Assembly: GCF_000689395.1 (NCBI RefSeq)
Contig: NZ_HG966617.1
Span: 1,126,753 to 1,190,752 of the forward strand
Reading direction: 5' to 3'
DNA from: Candidatus Phaeomarinobacter ectocarpi
GTDB lineage: Bacteria; Pseudomonadota; Alphaproteobacteria; CGMCC-115125
DNA length: 64,000 bases
In this document: in pieces, positions 49,365 to 58,618 of the stretch
Numbering within the stretch: the stretch's first letter is position 1
How the letters are laid out: the number at the start of each line of letters is the position of its first letter
Made by a program: the position numbers and the translations under genes
Notes under the pieces: model-generated
Database searches by the model: none
What the model was told of the DNA's origin: nothing
What the model saw: the letters and a program-made list of their open reading frames with translations, nothing else

Positions 49365-49616
49365 ATTATTTCTAGCTCACATAGCGCCAGCTTGATGCTT
49401 CTCATAGCATAAGCAGTTATGGCGATTGCAAGCATTCCGCGCGAGGTCAGCGCAGCGGCGCTTGCGGAGGGCCATGTGGGGTCATCACACGGCACTTGAA
49501 AATTGGGGGTCATTGGTAGCTCAGCTGCCGCATTGTGTTGGGCACAGATGTGGCCGGTTTGGGATACCTCATCACGGCGATAGTCAAATAATGGCTACGC
49601 TGACGGAGAAGACCTT

Positions 49617-50168
49617 ATGAAACTCAGTACCAAAGGCCGGTATGCGGTCATGGCAATGGCGGATCTGGCCCGGTTTGGCGGCAAGAAGCCAGTGTCTCTC
49701 GGCGAGATTGCAGGTCGTCAGGAAATTTCACTGTCCTATCTCGAGCAGCTGTTCGCGAAGCTTCGCAGGGCAGGCATCGTGAAAAGCGTGCGCGGTCCGG
49801 GCGGCGGCTACCATCTTGCGCGGGATCCGGAAGACATCCAGGTGTCCGACATTATCCTGTCTGTCGATGAGCCAATCAAAGCAACACGCTGCAAGGAGAG
49901 TTCCGGCGAAGGATGCCTTGGCAACGGCGCGCGTTGCATTACCCATGATCTGTGGGACGAATTGAGCCGTCAGATACACCTCTTCCTCAGTGAAGTGTCG
50001 CTGGGCGACGTAATCCATCGTCGGGTGCTTGGACGCAGTGGCATCTATGAGGACGCTGAAAGTGGCGAGGGATCACAAATCGGGTCCCAGGCATCGCCAA
50101 CGTCCTCCTCATCCCAACCGGCGCCACAAGCATCCAACTATGCTGGTGCAGTTGCAGCTGGCGAATAG
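49617..50168 (+). CDS. iscR: Rrf2-family regulator IscR
   Basis: 183 residues. A winged-helix Rrf2 domain (MKLSTKGRYAVMAMADLA...) with recognition helix around SLSYLEQLFAKLRRAGIV. Cluster ligands are Cys92, Cys100, Cys107 and His110 (RCKESSGEGC, GARCITH); E. coli IscR uses 92, 98, 104 and 107, so the loop is longer here. A Ser/Gln-rich tail closes the protein. It is the first gene of the suf operon and probably autoregulates through the site upstream. Confidence 0.96.
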   Translation: MKLSTKGRYAVMAMADLARFGGKKPVSLGEIAGRQEISLSYLEQLFAKLRRAGIVKSVRGPGGGYHLARDPEDIQVSDIILSVDEPIKATRCKESSGEGCLGNGARCITHDLWDELSRQIHLFLSEVSLGDVIHRRVLGRSGIYEDAESGEGSQIGSQASPTSSSSQPAPQASNYAGAVAAGE

Positions 50169-50220
50169 GCGACCAACACGCAGTATTTCCGTTTCAAACT
50201 AACAGGACCATTCACCACCT

Positions 50221-51423
50221 GTGGCACAGGCAACCACATATCTTGATCACAATGCGACGGCGCCACTGCGTCCCGAAGCGCGCGAGGCCATGGTCGCTGC
50301 CATGGATGCGCTGGCTGGTGGTGGTAATCCGTCGTCCGTCCATCGGGCGGGCAGGGTGGCGAAGCGTCTTGTGGAAGACGCGCGCGCAAGTGTTGCGTCC
50401 CTGGTGGCAGCTGTGCCGGATGAGGTTGTGTTCACATCCGGTGGGACGGAAGCCAACAGCCTTGCAATTACCGGGACATTGGCCTCGGGCGCCGTTGAGC
50501 GTTTGATTGTGGTGGCAACGGAACATGCAAGCGTCATAGATACGGCTGCCGCAAGCGGCGTTGACGTCAAGCAGCTTGGCGTTGATTCAGATGGTATGGC
50601 CGATATTGCTGCACTTGTTGACGACCTGCAGACAGATACGCGGCCGGCCCTTGTATGTGTAATGGCGTCAAACAACGAGACGGGTGCCGTTCAACCCGTC
50701 CTGCAGATCACCCAATGTGTCAAAGAGGCTGGTGGTCGTGTGCACGTGGACGCCGTCCAGCATGTGGGCAAATTGCCTCTGTCTCCTTTGGGTGGTGCGC
50801 ATACAATGGCAATTTCCGCCCACAAGATAGGCGGCCCGCAAGGCGTCGGTGCGTTGGTTGTGCGTGGCAAGGGACGTGTCGAGCCAATGCTTCGCGGCGG
50901 CGGGCAAGAGTTGCGCCGCCGTGCTGGCACAGAAAATGTTGTCGGAATTGCCGGCTTTGGTGCTGCTGCAGACAAAGCAGCAGAAAGTCAGGCGCAGCTT
51001 CAGGCCCTGGCCCCCTTGCGTGATGAACTGGAAGCACGCGCTCTACAAATCGCTGATGCCACAGGTCATGTGGGTGCGGTGATCTGCCCTGCGGCAGAGC
51101 GGTTGCCAAACACCAGTTGCATTGCATTTGATGGAGTGAAAGCGGAAACGCTTTTGATGGCGCTCGACCTCGGTGGGGTCTGTGTCAGTTCCGGCTCAGC
51201 GTGCTCATCGGGCAAAGTGGCGCGCAGTCATGTGCTTGAAGCCATGGGCATCAATGAAAGCCGCGCAGGTGGAGCAATCCGCGTGTCCATGGGATGGAAT
51301 ACGACCGATCAGGATGTTGAACGGTTTTGTTCCGCTCTCGAGCAGGCTTTGAAGAGAATTCGCCCCGCTGATGCGGGTCATGTTTCCAGCGAGGGCCACG
51401 CGGTCCGAACTGCAGGTGAGTAG
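50221..51423 (+). CDS. Cysteine desulfurase, NifS/IscS type (class I)
   Basis: 400 residues, GTG start. PLP enzyme that takes sulfur from cysteine: [14 protein letters not shown] at the N-terminus, PLP lysine in [18 protein letters not shown], and the catalytic Cys in [15 protein letters not shown], which sits in the longer flexible loop of class I enzymes. It is the first of two desulfurases in the suf operon; sufS, 4 kb downstream, is class II. Splitting of roles between tRNA thiolation and Fe-S assembly is possible. Confidence 0.94.
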   Translation: MAQATTYLDHNATAPLRPEAREAMVAAMDALAGGGNPSSVHRAGRVAKRLVEDARASVASLVAAVPDEVVFTSGGTEANSLAITGTLASGAVERLIVVATEHASVIDTAAASGVDVKQLGVDSDGMADIAALVDDLQTDTRPALVCVMASNNETGAVQPVLQITQCVKEAGGRVHVDAVQHVGKLPLSPLGGAHTMAISAHKIGGPQGVGALVVRGKGRVEPMLRGGGQELRRRAGTENVVGIAGFGAAADKAAESQAQLQALAPLRDELEARALQIADATGHVGAVICPAAERLPNTSCIAFDGVKAETLLMALDLGGVCVSSGSACSSGKVARSHVLEAMGINESRAGGAIRVSMGWNTTDQDVERFCSALEQALKRIRPADAGHVSSEGHAVRTAGE

Positions 51424-51431
51424 GTAAGGGT

Positions 51432-52892
51432 ATGGCAGCGGTTCAAGAAACAGTGCGTGACGTCGAAGGCCTCGGCCAGGGCGACAAGTACAAATATGGT
51501 TTCTATACGGACATTGAGAGCGACAAGGCTCCCAAGGGTCTGAATGAGGACACAGTTCGGTTCATCTCGGCCAAAAAGGGCGAGCCCGAATGGATGCTTG
51601 AGTACCGCCTAGAAGCCTTCCGCCGTTGGCTGGAAATGGAAGAACCCGACTGGGCCAAGGTCAACTATCCAAAAATCGACTATCAGGACTACTACTACTA
51701 CTCCGCACCCAAGAGTCAGGGTGACGGCCCAAAGAGTCTGGATGAAGTCGATCCTGAACTCCTGCGCACCTATGAGAAGCTCGGGATTCCATTGAACGAG
51801 CAAAAGATGCTCGCGGGCGTTGCTGTTGATGCCGTGTTCGACAGTGTGTCCGTGGTTACAACATTCAAAGAGAAACTGTCTGAGGCTGGCGTGGTATTCT
51901 GCCCAATCTCAGAGGCCGTACATTCTCATCCAGAATTGGTGAAAGAGTATCTCGGCAGTGTTGTGCCCGCGACAGACAACTATTTTGCCGCTCTGAACGC
52001 CGCAGTGTTCTCTGACGGGTCGTTTGTATACATCCCCAAGGGTGTTCGCTGCCCGATGGAGCTGTCGACCTATTTCCGCATCAACGAACGCGACACGGGG
52101 CAGTTTGAGCGCACCCTGATCATCGCTGATGAAGGCTCGTATGTGAGCTACCTGGAAGGCTGCACCGCCCCCATGCGGGACGAACACCAGCTCCATGCTG
52201 CGGTGGTGGAGCTTGTCACTCACCATGATGCTGAAATCAAATACTCGACAGTGCAGAACTGGTACCCGGGCGATGAAGACGGCAAGGGTGGTATCTTCAA
52301 TTTTGTGACCAAGCGCGGAGACTGCCGCGGAGACAACTCAAAGATCTCCTGGACGCAGGTCGAAACCGGCTCCGCAGTAACCTGGAAATATCCAAGCTGC
52401 GTGTTACGTGGAGACAACTCGTCTGGCGAGTTTTACTCCATCGCCATTTCAAATGGCGCGCAGCAGGTCGACTCCGGGACCAAGATGATCCATCTGGGCA
52501 AGAACACGAAGAGCCGGATCATTTCGAAAGGTATCTCCGCGGGAAAATCGTCCAACGCCTATCGTGGCCTGGTGAGCATTTATCCGTCTGCTGAAGACGC
52601 ACGCAATTTCACTCAGTGTGACAGTCTGCTGATTGGGGACAGATGCTCGGCCCACACAGTGCCGTACATCGAAAGCCGCAACCCGACGGCCGTGCTTGAG
52701 CATGAAGCCACCACATCGAAGCTGTCGGAAGATCAGCTCTTCTACTGTCAGGCCCGCGGCCTGCCGGAAGAAGAAGCCGTCGCGCTTCTCGTCAACGGCT
52801 TCTGCCGTGAAGTGCTGCAGCAACTGCCGATGGAATTTGCCGTAGAAGCTCAAAAGCTGGTGGGTATCTCCCTTGAAGGGAGCGTCGGCTAA
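51432..52892 (+). CDS. sufB: Fe-S scaffold subunit SufB
   Basis: 486 residues. N-terminal [18 protein letters not shown], then the long beta-helix core with [22 protein letters not shown] and the [20 protein letters not shown] block. A Cys that could serve in assembly is in [14 protein letters not shown]. It forms the SufBC2D complex that builds [4Fe-4S] clusters. Its stop overlaps the next small gene by one base. Confidence 0.97.
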   Translation: MAAVQETVRDVEGLGQGDKYKYGFYTDIESDKAPKGLNEDTVRFISAKKGEPEWMLEYRLEAFRRWLEMEEPDWAKVNYPKIDYQDYYYYSAPKSQGDGPKSLDEVDPELLRTYEKLGIPLNEQKMLAGVAVDAVFDSVSVVTTFKEKLSEAGVVFCPISEAVHSHPELVKEYLGSVVPATDNYFAALNAAVFSDGSFVYIPKGVRCPMELSTYFRINERDTGQFERTLIIADEGSYVSYLEGCTAPMRDEHQLHAAVVELVTHHDAEIKYSTVQNWYPGDEDGKGGIFNFVTKRGDCRGDNSKISWTQVETGSAVTWKYPSCVLRGDNSSGEFYSIAISNGAQQVDSGTKMIHLGKNTKSRIISKGISAGKSSNAYRGLVSIYPSAEDARNFTQCDSLLIGDRCSAHTVPYIESRNPTAVLEHEATTSKLSEDQLFYCQARGLPEEEAVALLVNGFCREVLQQLPMEFAVEAQKLVGISLEGSVG

Positions 52893-53041
52893 TGAACATG
52901 GGTACCTGGATTGCCATCGGCACTGGAGTTGGCGTCGCCATAGGCGTGGCAACGGATGAACTCAGCACCTGGATTGCAGTAGGGGTCGGCATCGGCGTTG
53001 CGTTGGGCGCCACCACATTTTTGCGTAATACGGATAATTAG
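52892..53041 (+). CDS. Small glycine-rich membrane protein between sufB and sufC
   Basis: 49 residues. The ATG overlaps the sufB stop (TAATG) and the TAG ends one base before the sufC ATG, so it is packed in the operon. The sequence is two near-repeats of a hydrophobic glycine-zipper helix: TWIAIGTGVGVAIGVA and TWIAVGVGIGVALGA. This predicts one hairpin of two membrane helices. The frame uses typical codons and a plausible start. No function is known; it may anchor or tune the suf machinery. It is too short for many gene finders. Confidence 0.75.
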   Translation: MNMGTWIAIGTGVGVAIGVATDELSTWIAVGVGIGVALGATTFLRNTDN

Positions 53042-53042
53042 A

Positions 53043-53792
53043 ATGCTTGAAATCAAAGACCTGCATGTTGAAGTCGGCGGCAAGGAAATCCTGAAAGGGA
53101 TCAACCTCACCCTTAATCCCGGTGAGGTGCACGCAGTCATGGGCCCCAACGGCTCTGGCAAGTCAACGCTGTCCTACACGCTGGCCGGCCGGTCCGGCTA
53201 TGAGGTGACTGGCGGCTCAATCCTTTTCAATGGCAAGGACCTGACTGAACTTGAGCCCAATGAGCGTGCCGCTGCAGGTGTGTTCCTCGCGTTTCAGTAT
53301 CCAACAGAAGTGCCCGGCGTCACCACGATGACGTTCCTTAAAACGGCTCTAAACGCTGTGCGGGTTGCGCGGGGTGAAGACGAGTTGGATGCGGTCAGGT
53401 TCCTCAAGCTGGTACGTGAGAAAGCCAAGGCCCTGAACATCACCGATGACATGCTGAAGCGTCCGCTCAATGTCGGCTTCTCCGGTGGCGAGAAGAAGCG
53501 TGCTGAGACACTGCAAATGGCTCTGCTCGAGCCGACATTTGCGGTGCTTGATGAAACAGACTCAGGCCTCGACGTCGATGCGATGCGTGTTGTCGCTGAG
53601 GGTGTAAACGCATTGCGCTCACCCGAGCGCTCCATGCTGGTGATTACTCACTATCAACGGTTGCTCGATCACATCGTCCCTGACCATGTGCACATTCTGG
53701 CAGGCGGCAAGATTGTTAAATCTGGTCCCAAGGAACTGGCGCGAGAAGTCGAAGAATCCGGTTACGCAGATATCAAGAGCGACGCGGCTTAG
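53043..53792 (+). CDS. sufC: Fe-S assembly ATPase SufC
   Basis: 249 residues from ATG 53043; an upstream in-frame start would enter the small gene before it. ABC ATPase fold: Walker A GPNGSGKST (34-42), the Q-loop FLAFQYPTEVPG, signature FSGGEKKRAETLQMALL and Walker B FAVLDETDSGLD. It drives shape changes of SufBD during cluster assembly. sufD starts 2 bp after the stop. Confidence 0.97.
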   Translation: MLEIKDLHVEVGGKEILKGINLTLNPGEVHAVMGPNGSGKSTLSYTLAGRSGYEVTGGSILFNGKDLTELEPNERAAAGVFLAFQYPTEVPGVTTMTFLKTALNAVRVARGEDELDAVRFLKLVREKAKALNITDDMLKRPLNVGFSGGEKKRAETLQMALLEPTFAVLDETDSGLDVDAMRVVAEGVNALRSPERSMLVITHYQRLLDHIVPDHVHILAGGKIVKSGPKELAREVEESGYADIKSDAA

Positions 53793-53794
53793 TC

Positions 53795-55147
53795 ATGGCG
53801 AGAGTAGCAGTTGAGCCTTTGGATATCGAAACCGGCCTAGTGGACGACCACGCGGCAGCAGCAAAGGTGCTGCCCGGCGCGGCGCACCAAGCCAGTGCCC
53901 GATCCAAAGCCATCGAGGCGTTTGCGGTTGAAGGATTGCCGAACAGGCGGCTTGAAGAATATCGCTACTTCGATCTGCGTCAGATGTTGGCCAAGGCAGG
54001 CCCACTTGCCGTCACCCCGGCAGCGTCCAGCGTTGACACCACGGACTCTGCCACGGGCCTCTTTGCTGAGTTGGACAGGCACGTCGCTGTTTTCATCAAC
54101 GGTCGATTTGATGCGGCGCGCTCCTCCTTCGATGGTTTGCCTGATGGTGTTGAGCTTTTGAGCTACTCAGAGGCTCTGAATAGTGAAGCTGCCTGGGTAT
54201 CTGAGGCGCTGGAGTCTTCCATTGCACCTCAGGATGCCGTTACCACTCTAAATGCGGCATACGCGATTGATGGCATCGTAATTCGGGTGTCGGCGGGTGT
54301 GAAAGTCCATAAGCCAATTGAGGTTCAATGGCGTGCGGTTGGCGACGTCAGTACACATTTCCACACGCGCAGCCTTGTCGTCCTCGAAGAGGGCGCGCAG
54401 CTGACATTGCTTGAAACCCGCGGCGACGATAAGCGGGCACCTGTCTTTGCCACGGGAGCCTTGCGGCTTGTAATCGGCGATGATGCATCGTTGCGCCATG
54501 CCGCCGTATATGCAGATGGCGATGATGTTGTTCGTGTTGGAAAAAAGTCGGTCACCCTTGGCAAGGCGTCAAACTACGAAACGCTTGGTCTTGCCGTTGG
54601 CACGGGGAAAGCTCGCACCGATGAGCACGTTCATTTTGCCGGTGAAAACACAAAGGCAAGTATCAATGGGCTATCCCTGCTGCGCGATAGAGCAGTGATG
54701 GACAACACTTTGTTCGTCGATCATGCGGTACCCAATTGCGAAAGCGAAGAGACCTTTCGTTCGGTCCTGGACGACGCGTCACGCGGCGTTTTTCAGGGGT
54801 CTATCCTGGTGCGTAAGGACGCCCAGAAAATTGACTCACAGATGCAGGCTCGAGCATTGCTCCTTTCCCGCAAGGCTGAAATGGATGCAAAGCCGATGTT
54901 GGAAATTTACGCCGATGACGTGATTTGTGCGCACGGGTCCGCGATCGGTGAGCCGGATCAAAACGCCATTTTCTATCTGATGAGCCGTGGTATCGATGAG
55001 AATACCGCACGCGCGTTGCTTGTGGCCGGCTTCCTGGATGATGTGGTGGATGGCTTCGACGACGGTGCGATTGCCGTTGCTCTCAAGATGCTGCTGGCGG
55101 AGCGCCTTGGCGCGCCGAAAGATACGGCACAAGGGGCATCTATATGA
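53795..55147 (+). CDS. sufD: Fe-S scaffold subunit SufD
   Basis: 450 residues. Weakly conserved N-terminus (helical, with RRLEEYRYFDLRQML), then the beta-helix shared with SufB. The C-terminus holds ARALLLSRKAEMDAKPMLEIYADDVICAHG with the conserved Cys/His (ICAHGSA) and YLMSRGIDENTARALLVAGF. The stop overlaps sufS by 4 bp. Confidence 0.95.
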   Translation: MARVAVEPLDIETGLVDDHAAAAKVLPGAAHQASARSKAIEAFAVEGLPNRRLEEYRYFDLRQMLAKAGPLAVTPAASSVDTTDSATGLFAELDRHVAVFINGRFDAARSSFDGLPDGVELLSYSEALNSEAAWVSEALESSIAPQDAVTTLNAAYAIDGIVIRVSAGVKVHKPIEVQWRAVGDVSTHFHTRSLVVLEEGAQLTLLETRGDDKRAPVFATGALRLVIGDDASLRHAAVYADGDDVVRVGKKSVTLGKASNYETLGLAVGTGKARTDEHVHFAGENTKASINGLSLLRDRAVMDNTLFVDHAVPNCESEETFRSVLDDASRGVFQGSILVRKDAQKIDSQMQARALLLSRKAEMDAKPMLEIYADDVICAHGSAIGEPDQNAIFYLMSRGIDENTARALLVAGFLDDVVDGFDDGAIAVALKMLLAERLGAPKDTAQGASI

Positions 55148-56409
55148 GCGAAGCCGCAACCATTTCCAGTCTGGCACCGCATAACGAACCGGCATTTGAC
55201 GTAGAGCGTGTGCGCGCGGATTTCCCGATCCTCTCTCGGGAGATTTACGGCAAACCACTTGTCTATTTGGACAATGCAGCCTCGGCGCAAAAGCCCGTGC
55301 AAGTGTTGGATGCCATCCGCGACGCTTATGCCAATGACTACGCCAATGTCCATCGTGGTCTGCATTATCTGGCAAATGCGTCCACGCAGGCCTTTGAAGG
55401 CGCGCGAGAAAAAGTGCGGGCGCTGCTAAATGCGCCAACAACTGATGAAATCATTTTCACCAAAGGTGGAACCGAGGCCATGAATCTTGTGGCGCAGGGG
55501 TACCTGCAGCCGATCATTCAGCCTGGTGATGAGATTGTTATCTCGATGATGGAGCACCACTCCAACATCGTGCCATGGCACTTCCTGAGGGAGCGTCAGG
55601 GGGCAGTCCTGAAATGGGTTCCTGTGCTGGATGATGGATCGCTGGATATGGCTGCTTTTGAAGCAGCCCTTGGTCCCAAAACGAAACTCGTGTCCATGAC
55701 GCACATGTCAAATGTGTTGGGCAGCGTGGTGGATGCCAAGAAAATCACTGACATGGCGCATGCCCATGGCGCCGCCGTTCTTATTGACGGGTGCCAAGGC
55801 GCTGTTCACATGGACGTGGATGTCCAGGCGATCGGGTGCGATTTTTATGTGATGACCGGACACAAGCTTTACGGTCCGACTGGCATCGGTGCGCTCTACG
55901 GCAGGGCCGAATTGCTGGCAGAGATGCAGCCTTATCAGGGCGGTGGTGAAATGATCCGTGAAGTCCACATGGATGAAATCACCTATGGGGACGCCCCGCA
56001 CAAGTTTGAAGCGGGAACACCTCCGATTGTGCAGGCGATTGGACTTGGTGCAGCAATTGACTATGTGAACGACGTTGGCCGTGCGGCGGCCCGGGCGCAC
56101 GAGGCAGATTTGATTGCCTATGCAACGGCACAGGTCCAGGACCTCAACTGGATTACAATTCACGGCACTATGCCGGGCAAAGGTGCGATCATGTCATTCT
56201 CAATGGAAGGCGCGCATCCGCATGATGTTGCAACCATCATTGACCGGTCCGGGATTGCGATCAGGGCCGGGCAGCACTGTGCTGAACCACTGATGGCCCA
56301 CCTCGGTGTGCCTGGCACTGCGCGCGCCTCGTTCGCCATGTACAATACACGTGCAGATGTTGACGCGTTTGTTGTGGCGCTCGAGAAGGCGCGGGAGTTT
56401 CTTGGGTAA
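55144..56409 (+). CDS. sufS: Cysteine desulfurase SufS (class II)
   Basis: 421 residues. Class II desulfurase with VYLDNAASAQKPVQV, PLP lysine in MTGHKLYGPTGIGALYG and the active Cys in RAGQHCAEPLMAHLG within a short loop. It supplies sulfur to SufB, usually together with SufE, which is not in the window. The next gene starts on the last base of the stop (TAATG). Confidence 0.97.
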   Translation: MSEAATISSLAPHNEPAFDVERVRADFPILSREIYGKPLVYLDNAASAQKPVQVLDAIRDAYANDYANVHRGLHYLANASTQAFEGAREKVRALLNAPTTDEIIFTKGGTEAMNLVAQGYLQPIIQPGDEIVISMMEHHSNIVPWHFLRERQGAVLKWVPVLDDGSLDMAAFEAALGPKTKLVSMTHMSNVLGSVVDAKKITDMAHAHGAAVLIDGCQGAVHMDVDVQAIGCDFYVMTGHKLYGPTGIGALYGRAELLAEMQPYQGGGEMIREVHMDEITYGDAPHKFEAGTPPIVQAIGLGAAIDYVNDVGRAAARAHEADLIAYATAQVQDLNWITIHGTMPGKGAIMSFSMEGAHPHDVATIIDRSGIAIRAGQHCAEPLMAHLGVPGTARASFAMYNTRADVDAFVVALEKAREFLG

Positions 56410-56807
56410 TGGATGAACTCATGACTGAAACACAGACAGAAGCCGTGGAACCTGCCAGCAATGAGGCGCGGGTCAATGGCTCAGCCATCCCTCAGGGTGA
56501 GCTGGACATGCTGACCGACGACCTGATCGGCGCAATCAAGACCGTCTATGATCCCGAGATCCCGGTAGACATCTATGAGCTTGGCCTGATTTACAAAATT
56601 GATGTCTCAGATGACCGGGATATTGAGGTGGACATGACACTTACGGCACCAGGCTGCCCCGTCGCAGGTGAAATGCCCCAATGGGTGAGTGACGCAATCA
56701 GTTCCGTCGATGGCGTGGGCGATGTGAAAGTGAACCTTGTTTTTGACCCTCCTTGGACGCCAGAACGGATGTCAGATGAGGCAAGAGTTGCGCTCAACAT
56801 GTTTTGA
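56409..56807 (+). CDS. SufT-like DUF59/MIP18-family protein of the suf operon
   Basis: 132 residues; ATG 56421 is an alternative start. A DUF59 domain fills residues ~35-132: DLIGAIKTVYDPEIPVDIYELGLIYKI, then LTAPGCPVAGEMPQWV with the conserved Cys, and LVFDPPWTPERMSDEAR at the end. DUF59 proteins help mature Fe-S enzymes. It stands between sufS and sufA. Confidence 0.94.
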   Translation: MDELMTETQTEAVEPASNEARVNGSAIPQGELDMLTDDLIGAIKTVYDPEIPVDIYELGLIYKIDVSDDRDIEVDMTLTAPGCPVAGEMPQWVSDAISSVDGVGDVKVNLVFDPPWTPERMSDEARVALNMF

Positions 56808-56880
56808 CCTTGGCGGAGGGCGCCTTGAAGTGACGCCCCTCGATAAGCACATGTTAGGGTGTACCGAAGAGAGTAGAGAG

Positions 56881-57258
56881 ATGGCAGGACAAGTAATAAC
56901 GCTGACAGATACAGCCGCGGAACGGATCAAGGCAATTATCGACCGATCCGATGAGCCGATTGTGGGCGTGCGTCTTGGTCTTGAGAATGCGGGCTGTGCG
57001 GGTATGGCCTACAAACTGGATTACGCCACAGAAACAGCGCCATTGGACGAAGTGGTGGAGGACAAGGGCGTCAAGATTTTGATTGATGCCAAGTCCATCC
57101 TGTTCCTGTTAGGCATGGAAATGGACTACGAAGAGACCAAGCTTCGGTCGGGCTTTGTGTTCAACAATCCCAATCAGACGGACGCTTGCGGTTGCGGTGA
57201 AAGCGTAACGCTCACTCCGGCTAAAGCGCCTGTTGCCGAAGAACGGCCCTCGACCTAG
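56881..57258 (+). CDS. sufA: A-type Fe-S carrier SufA
   Basis: 125 residues from ATG 56881; the frame is open upstream but the first half would overlap the DUF59 gene. The three ligand Cys of the A-type family are seen: NAGCAGMAYKL and DACGCGESV. The C-terminal tail is short and acidic. It passes clusters on to target proteins. Shine-Dalgarno: GAAGAGAGTAGAGAG. Confidence 0.94.
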   Translation: MAGQVITLTDTAAERIKAIIDRSDEPIVGVRLGLENAGCAGMAYKLDYATETAPLDEVVEDKGVKILIDAKSILFLLGMEMDYEETKLRSGFVFNNPNQTDACGCGESVTLTPAKAPVAEERPST

Positions 57259-57285
57259 GGCGCGCTTTGCGGCAGTTTAGCCGCC

Positions 57286-57735
57286 ATGGCCGTATCGAAC
57301 GAATACACCCAATTTCTCATTGAGATGCTGGTTCCACTGGGGCCGGTGAAGTCGCGCCGGATGTTTGGTGGATCCGGGCTCTTTGCGGACGGGTTGATGT
57401 TCGGGCTGATCGCAAATGAGATTTTATATCTGAAGGTTGATGAACAGAACCAACCAGCCTTCGAAGCAGAAGGGATGGACCCCTTCACCTATGAGACGAA
57501 GGCAGGCAAACGCGGTGTAATGTCTTACTGGCAGGCACCGGAACGGTTGTTCGATGAGCCGGATGAGTTTGTTGCGTGGGCGCGTGATGCGGTTAGCGTG
57601 GCCTTGCGTGCAGATGCAGCCAAGCCACCATCCCAGCGCAAAGGGCCCGGCGCGCCGCCCAAACAAAAGAAACCGCGGACCAAGCGCTCTGCGGTGAAAA
57701 AAAGGGCCTCAAAGAAAAAGGCGGCAGGGTCATAA
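57286..57735 (+). CDS. TfoX/Sxy N-terminal domain protein
   Basis: 149 residues. The TfoX N-terminal domain (1-100) has LGPVKSRRMFGGSGLFADGLMFGLIANEILYLKVD. The rest is a highly basic Lys/Arg/Ala tail that could bind nucleic acid. Members range from competence regulators to proteins of unknown role. It may be the last gene of the suf transcript, 27 bp after sufA. The terminator stem overlaps its stop codon. Confidence 0.85.
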   Translation: MAVSNEYTQFLIEMLVPLGPVKSRRMFGGSGLFADGLMFGLIANEILYLKVDEQNQPAFEAEGMDPFTYETKAGKRGVMSYWQAPERLFDEPDEFVAWARDAVSVALRADAAKPPSQRKGPGAPPKQKKPRTKRSAVKKRASKKKAAGS

Positions 57736-57750
57736 GACCCGCCGCCTTTT
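57718..57750. terminator. Terminator overlapping the TfoX-gene stop
   Basis: AAGGCGGC at 57718-57725 and GGGTC at 57727-57731 pair with GACCC at 57736-57740 and GCCGCCTT at 57741-57748, with one bulged A and an ATAA loop. T residues follow on the + strand, and A residues precede the stem, so it could also serve the enoyl-CoA hydratase gene from the other side. Confidence 0.8.
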
Positions 57751-57769
57751 GCTCGTGTGCTGCAAAAAT

Positions 57770-58582
57770 CTAGTTGCCCTTGAATTCGGCAGGACGCTTC
57801 TCCAGAAAAGCCTTCACGCCTTCCTTGAAGTCGTCGGTGCGGCCCGCCTCACGTTGCAGCCAGCGTTCCTTGTCGAGCTGCTCTTCGTACGTATTGTCGA
57901 AGCTATCGGCATAAGCTTCGCGGATAAGACCAAGCGTGCGTGTTGGTCCGGATGCTAAGTCCTTCGCCATCTTCATTGCTTCACCAATCAGCGCATCGTC
58001 TTCATACACCCGGTTAATGAGACCCCAGCTAAGAGCTGTATCGGCTGGAAGCTTTTCGCCGAGGAGAGAAAGTTCCTTGGCGCGCGCAACGCCAATGAGA
58101 CGCGGCAGCAGGTAGGTGGAGCCGCCATCTGGTACCAGTCCAATGCGACGGAAGGCCTGCAGGAAATACGAAGACTTTGCGGCAAGAACCATGTCCCCCA
58201 TCAGCGCAAAACTCATGCCGACCCCGGCAGCAGGACCATTCACCGCGGTGACAAAGGGCATTTTCAGTTTGCGAATTTTGCGCAGAATTGGGTGATACTT
58301 TTGCTCCAGCGCCTGGCCGGCATCTGGCTGAGCATTGGAGCGTTGCTCGCCGGGCCGTTCACCCGGGCGGCCACCAGCCAAATTGGCACCGGCGCAAAAA
58401 CCGCGGCCTTCGCCGGTCATGACGACGCAACGCACGCCATTATCCGGTGTGTCAATCCATTCCAGCGCGTCCGCAAGGCCTTCAAGCATGTCGGGTGACA
58501 CGGCATTGAGGGCCTTTGGATCATTCAGGGTAAGGATGGCAACGTCGCCATCCATATCAACTTTGACTTTATTGAATTCCAT
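57770..58582 (-). CDS. Enoyl-CoA hydratase/isomerase family protein
   Basis: 270 residues; GGGAGAG precedes the ATG. Crotonase fold with oxyanion-hole segments GRGFCAGANLAGG and PAAGVGMSFALMGD, and RRIGLVPDGGSTYLLPRLIG. A catalytic acid is seen near GLVPDGG; two Glu are not obvious. Substrate unknown (fatty acid or aromatic CoA thioester). It follows a paralogue (58619-59413) by 36 bp, in an apparent operon with it. Confidence 0.93.
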   Translation of the reverse strand: MEFNKVKVDMDGDVAILTLNDPKALNAVSPDMLEGLADALEWIDTPDNGVRCVVMTGEGRGFCAGANLAGGRPGERPGEQRSNAQPDAGQALEQKYHPILRKIRKLKMPFVTAVNGPAAGVGMSFALMGDMVLAAKSSYFLQAFRRIGLVPDGGSTYLLPRLIGVARAKELSLLGEKLPADTALSWGLINRVYEDDALIGEAMKMAKDLASGPTRTLGLIREAYADSFDNTYEEQLDKERWLQREAGRTDDFKEGVKAFLEKRPAEFKGN

Positions 58583-58618
58583 GAAGTCTCTCCCGGTTGT
58601 CGAGTTTTGTTGGCGCTG

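Larger units (their letters stand above)
49234..49616. other. 383-bp divergent region hydrolase/iscR
   Basis: It holds, left to right: an inverted repeat ACCAACCT/AGGTTGGT at 49265-49284, a terminator-like hairpin at 49302-49329, the IscR-type site and iscR promoter at 49340-49372, and a long hairpin at 49527-49554 in the iscR leader (7 bp and 4 bp stem parts with one bulge). Two short open frames (49241-49513 - and 49426-49620 +) lack any family signature. Confidence 0.6.

Noticed and set aside
49505-49600. tRNA-like text (GGTAGCTCAG) in the iscR leader
   Set aside because: No acceptor stem and no GGTTCGA T-loop in register; the segment folds instead as a simple hairpin.
49426-49620. 64-aa open frame whose stop overlaps the iscR start (ATGA)
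   Set aside because: Needs a TTG start, has no hydrophobic or family pattern and runs through the leader hairpin; the overlap is likely chance.
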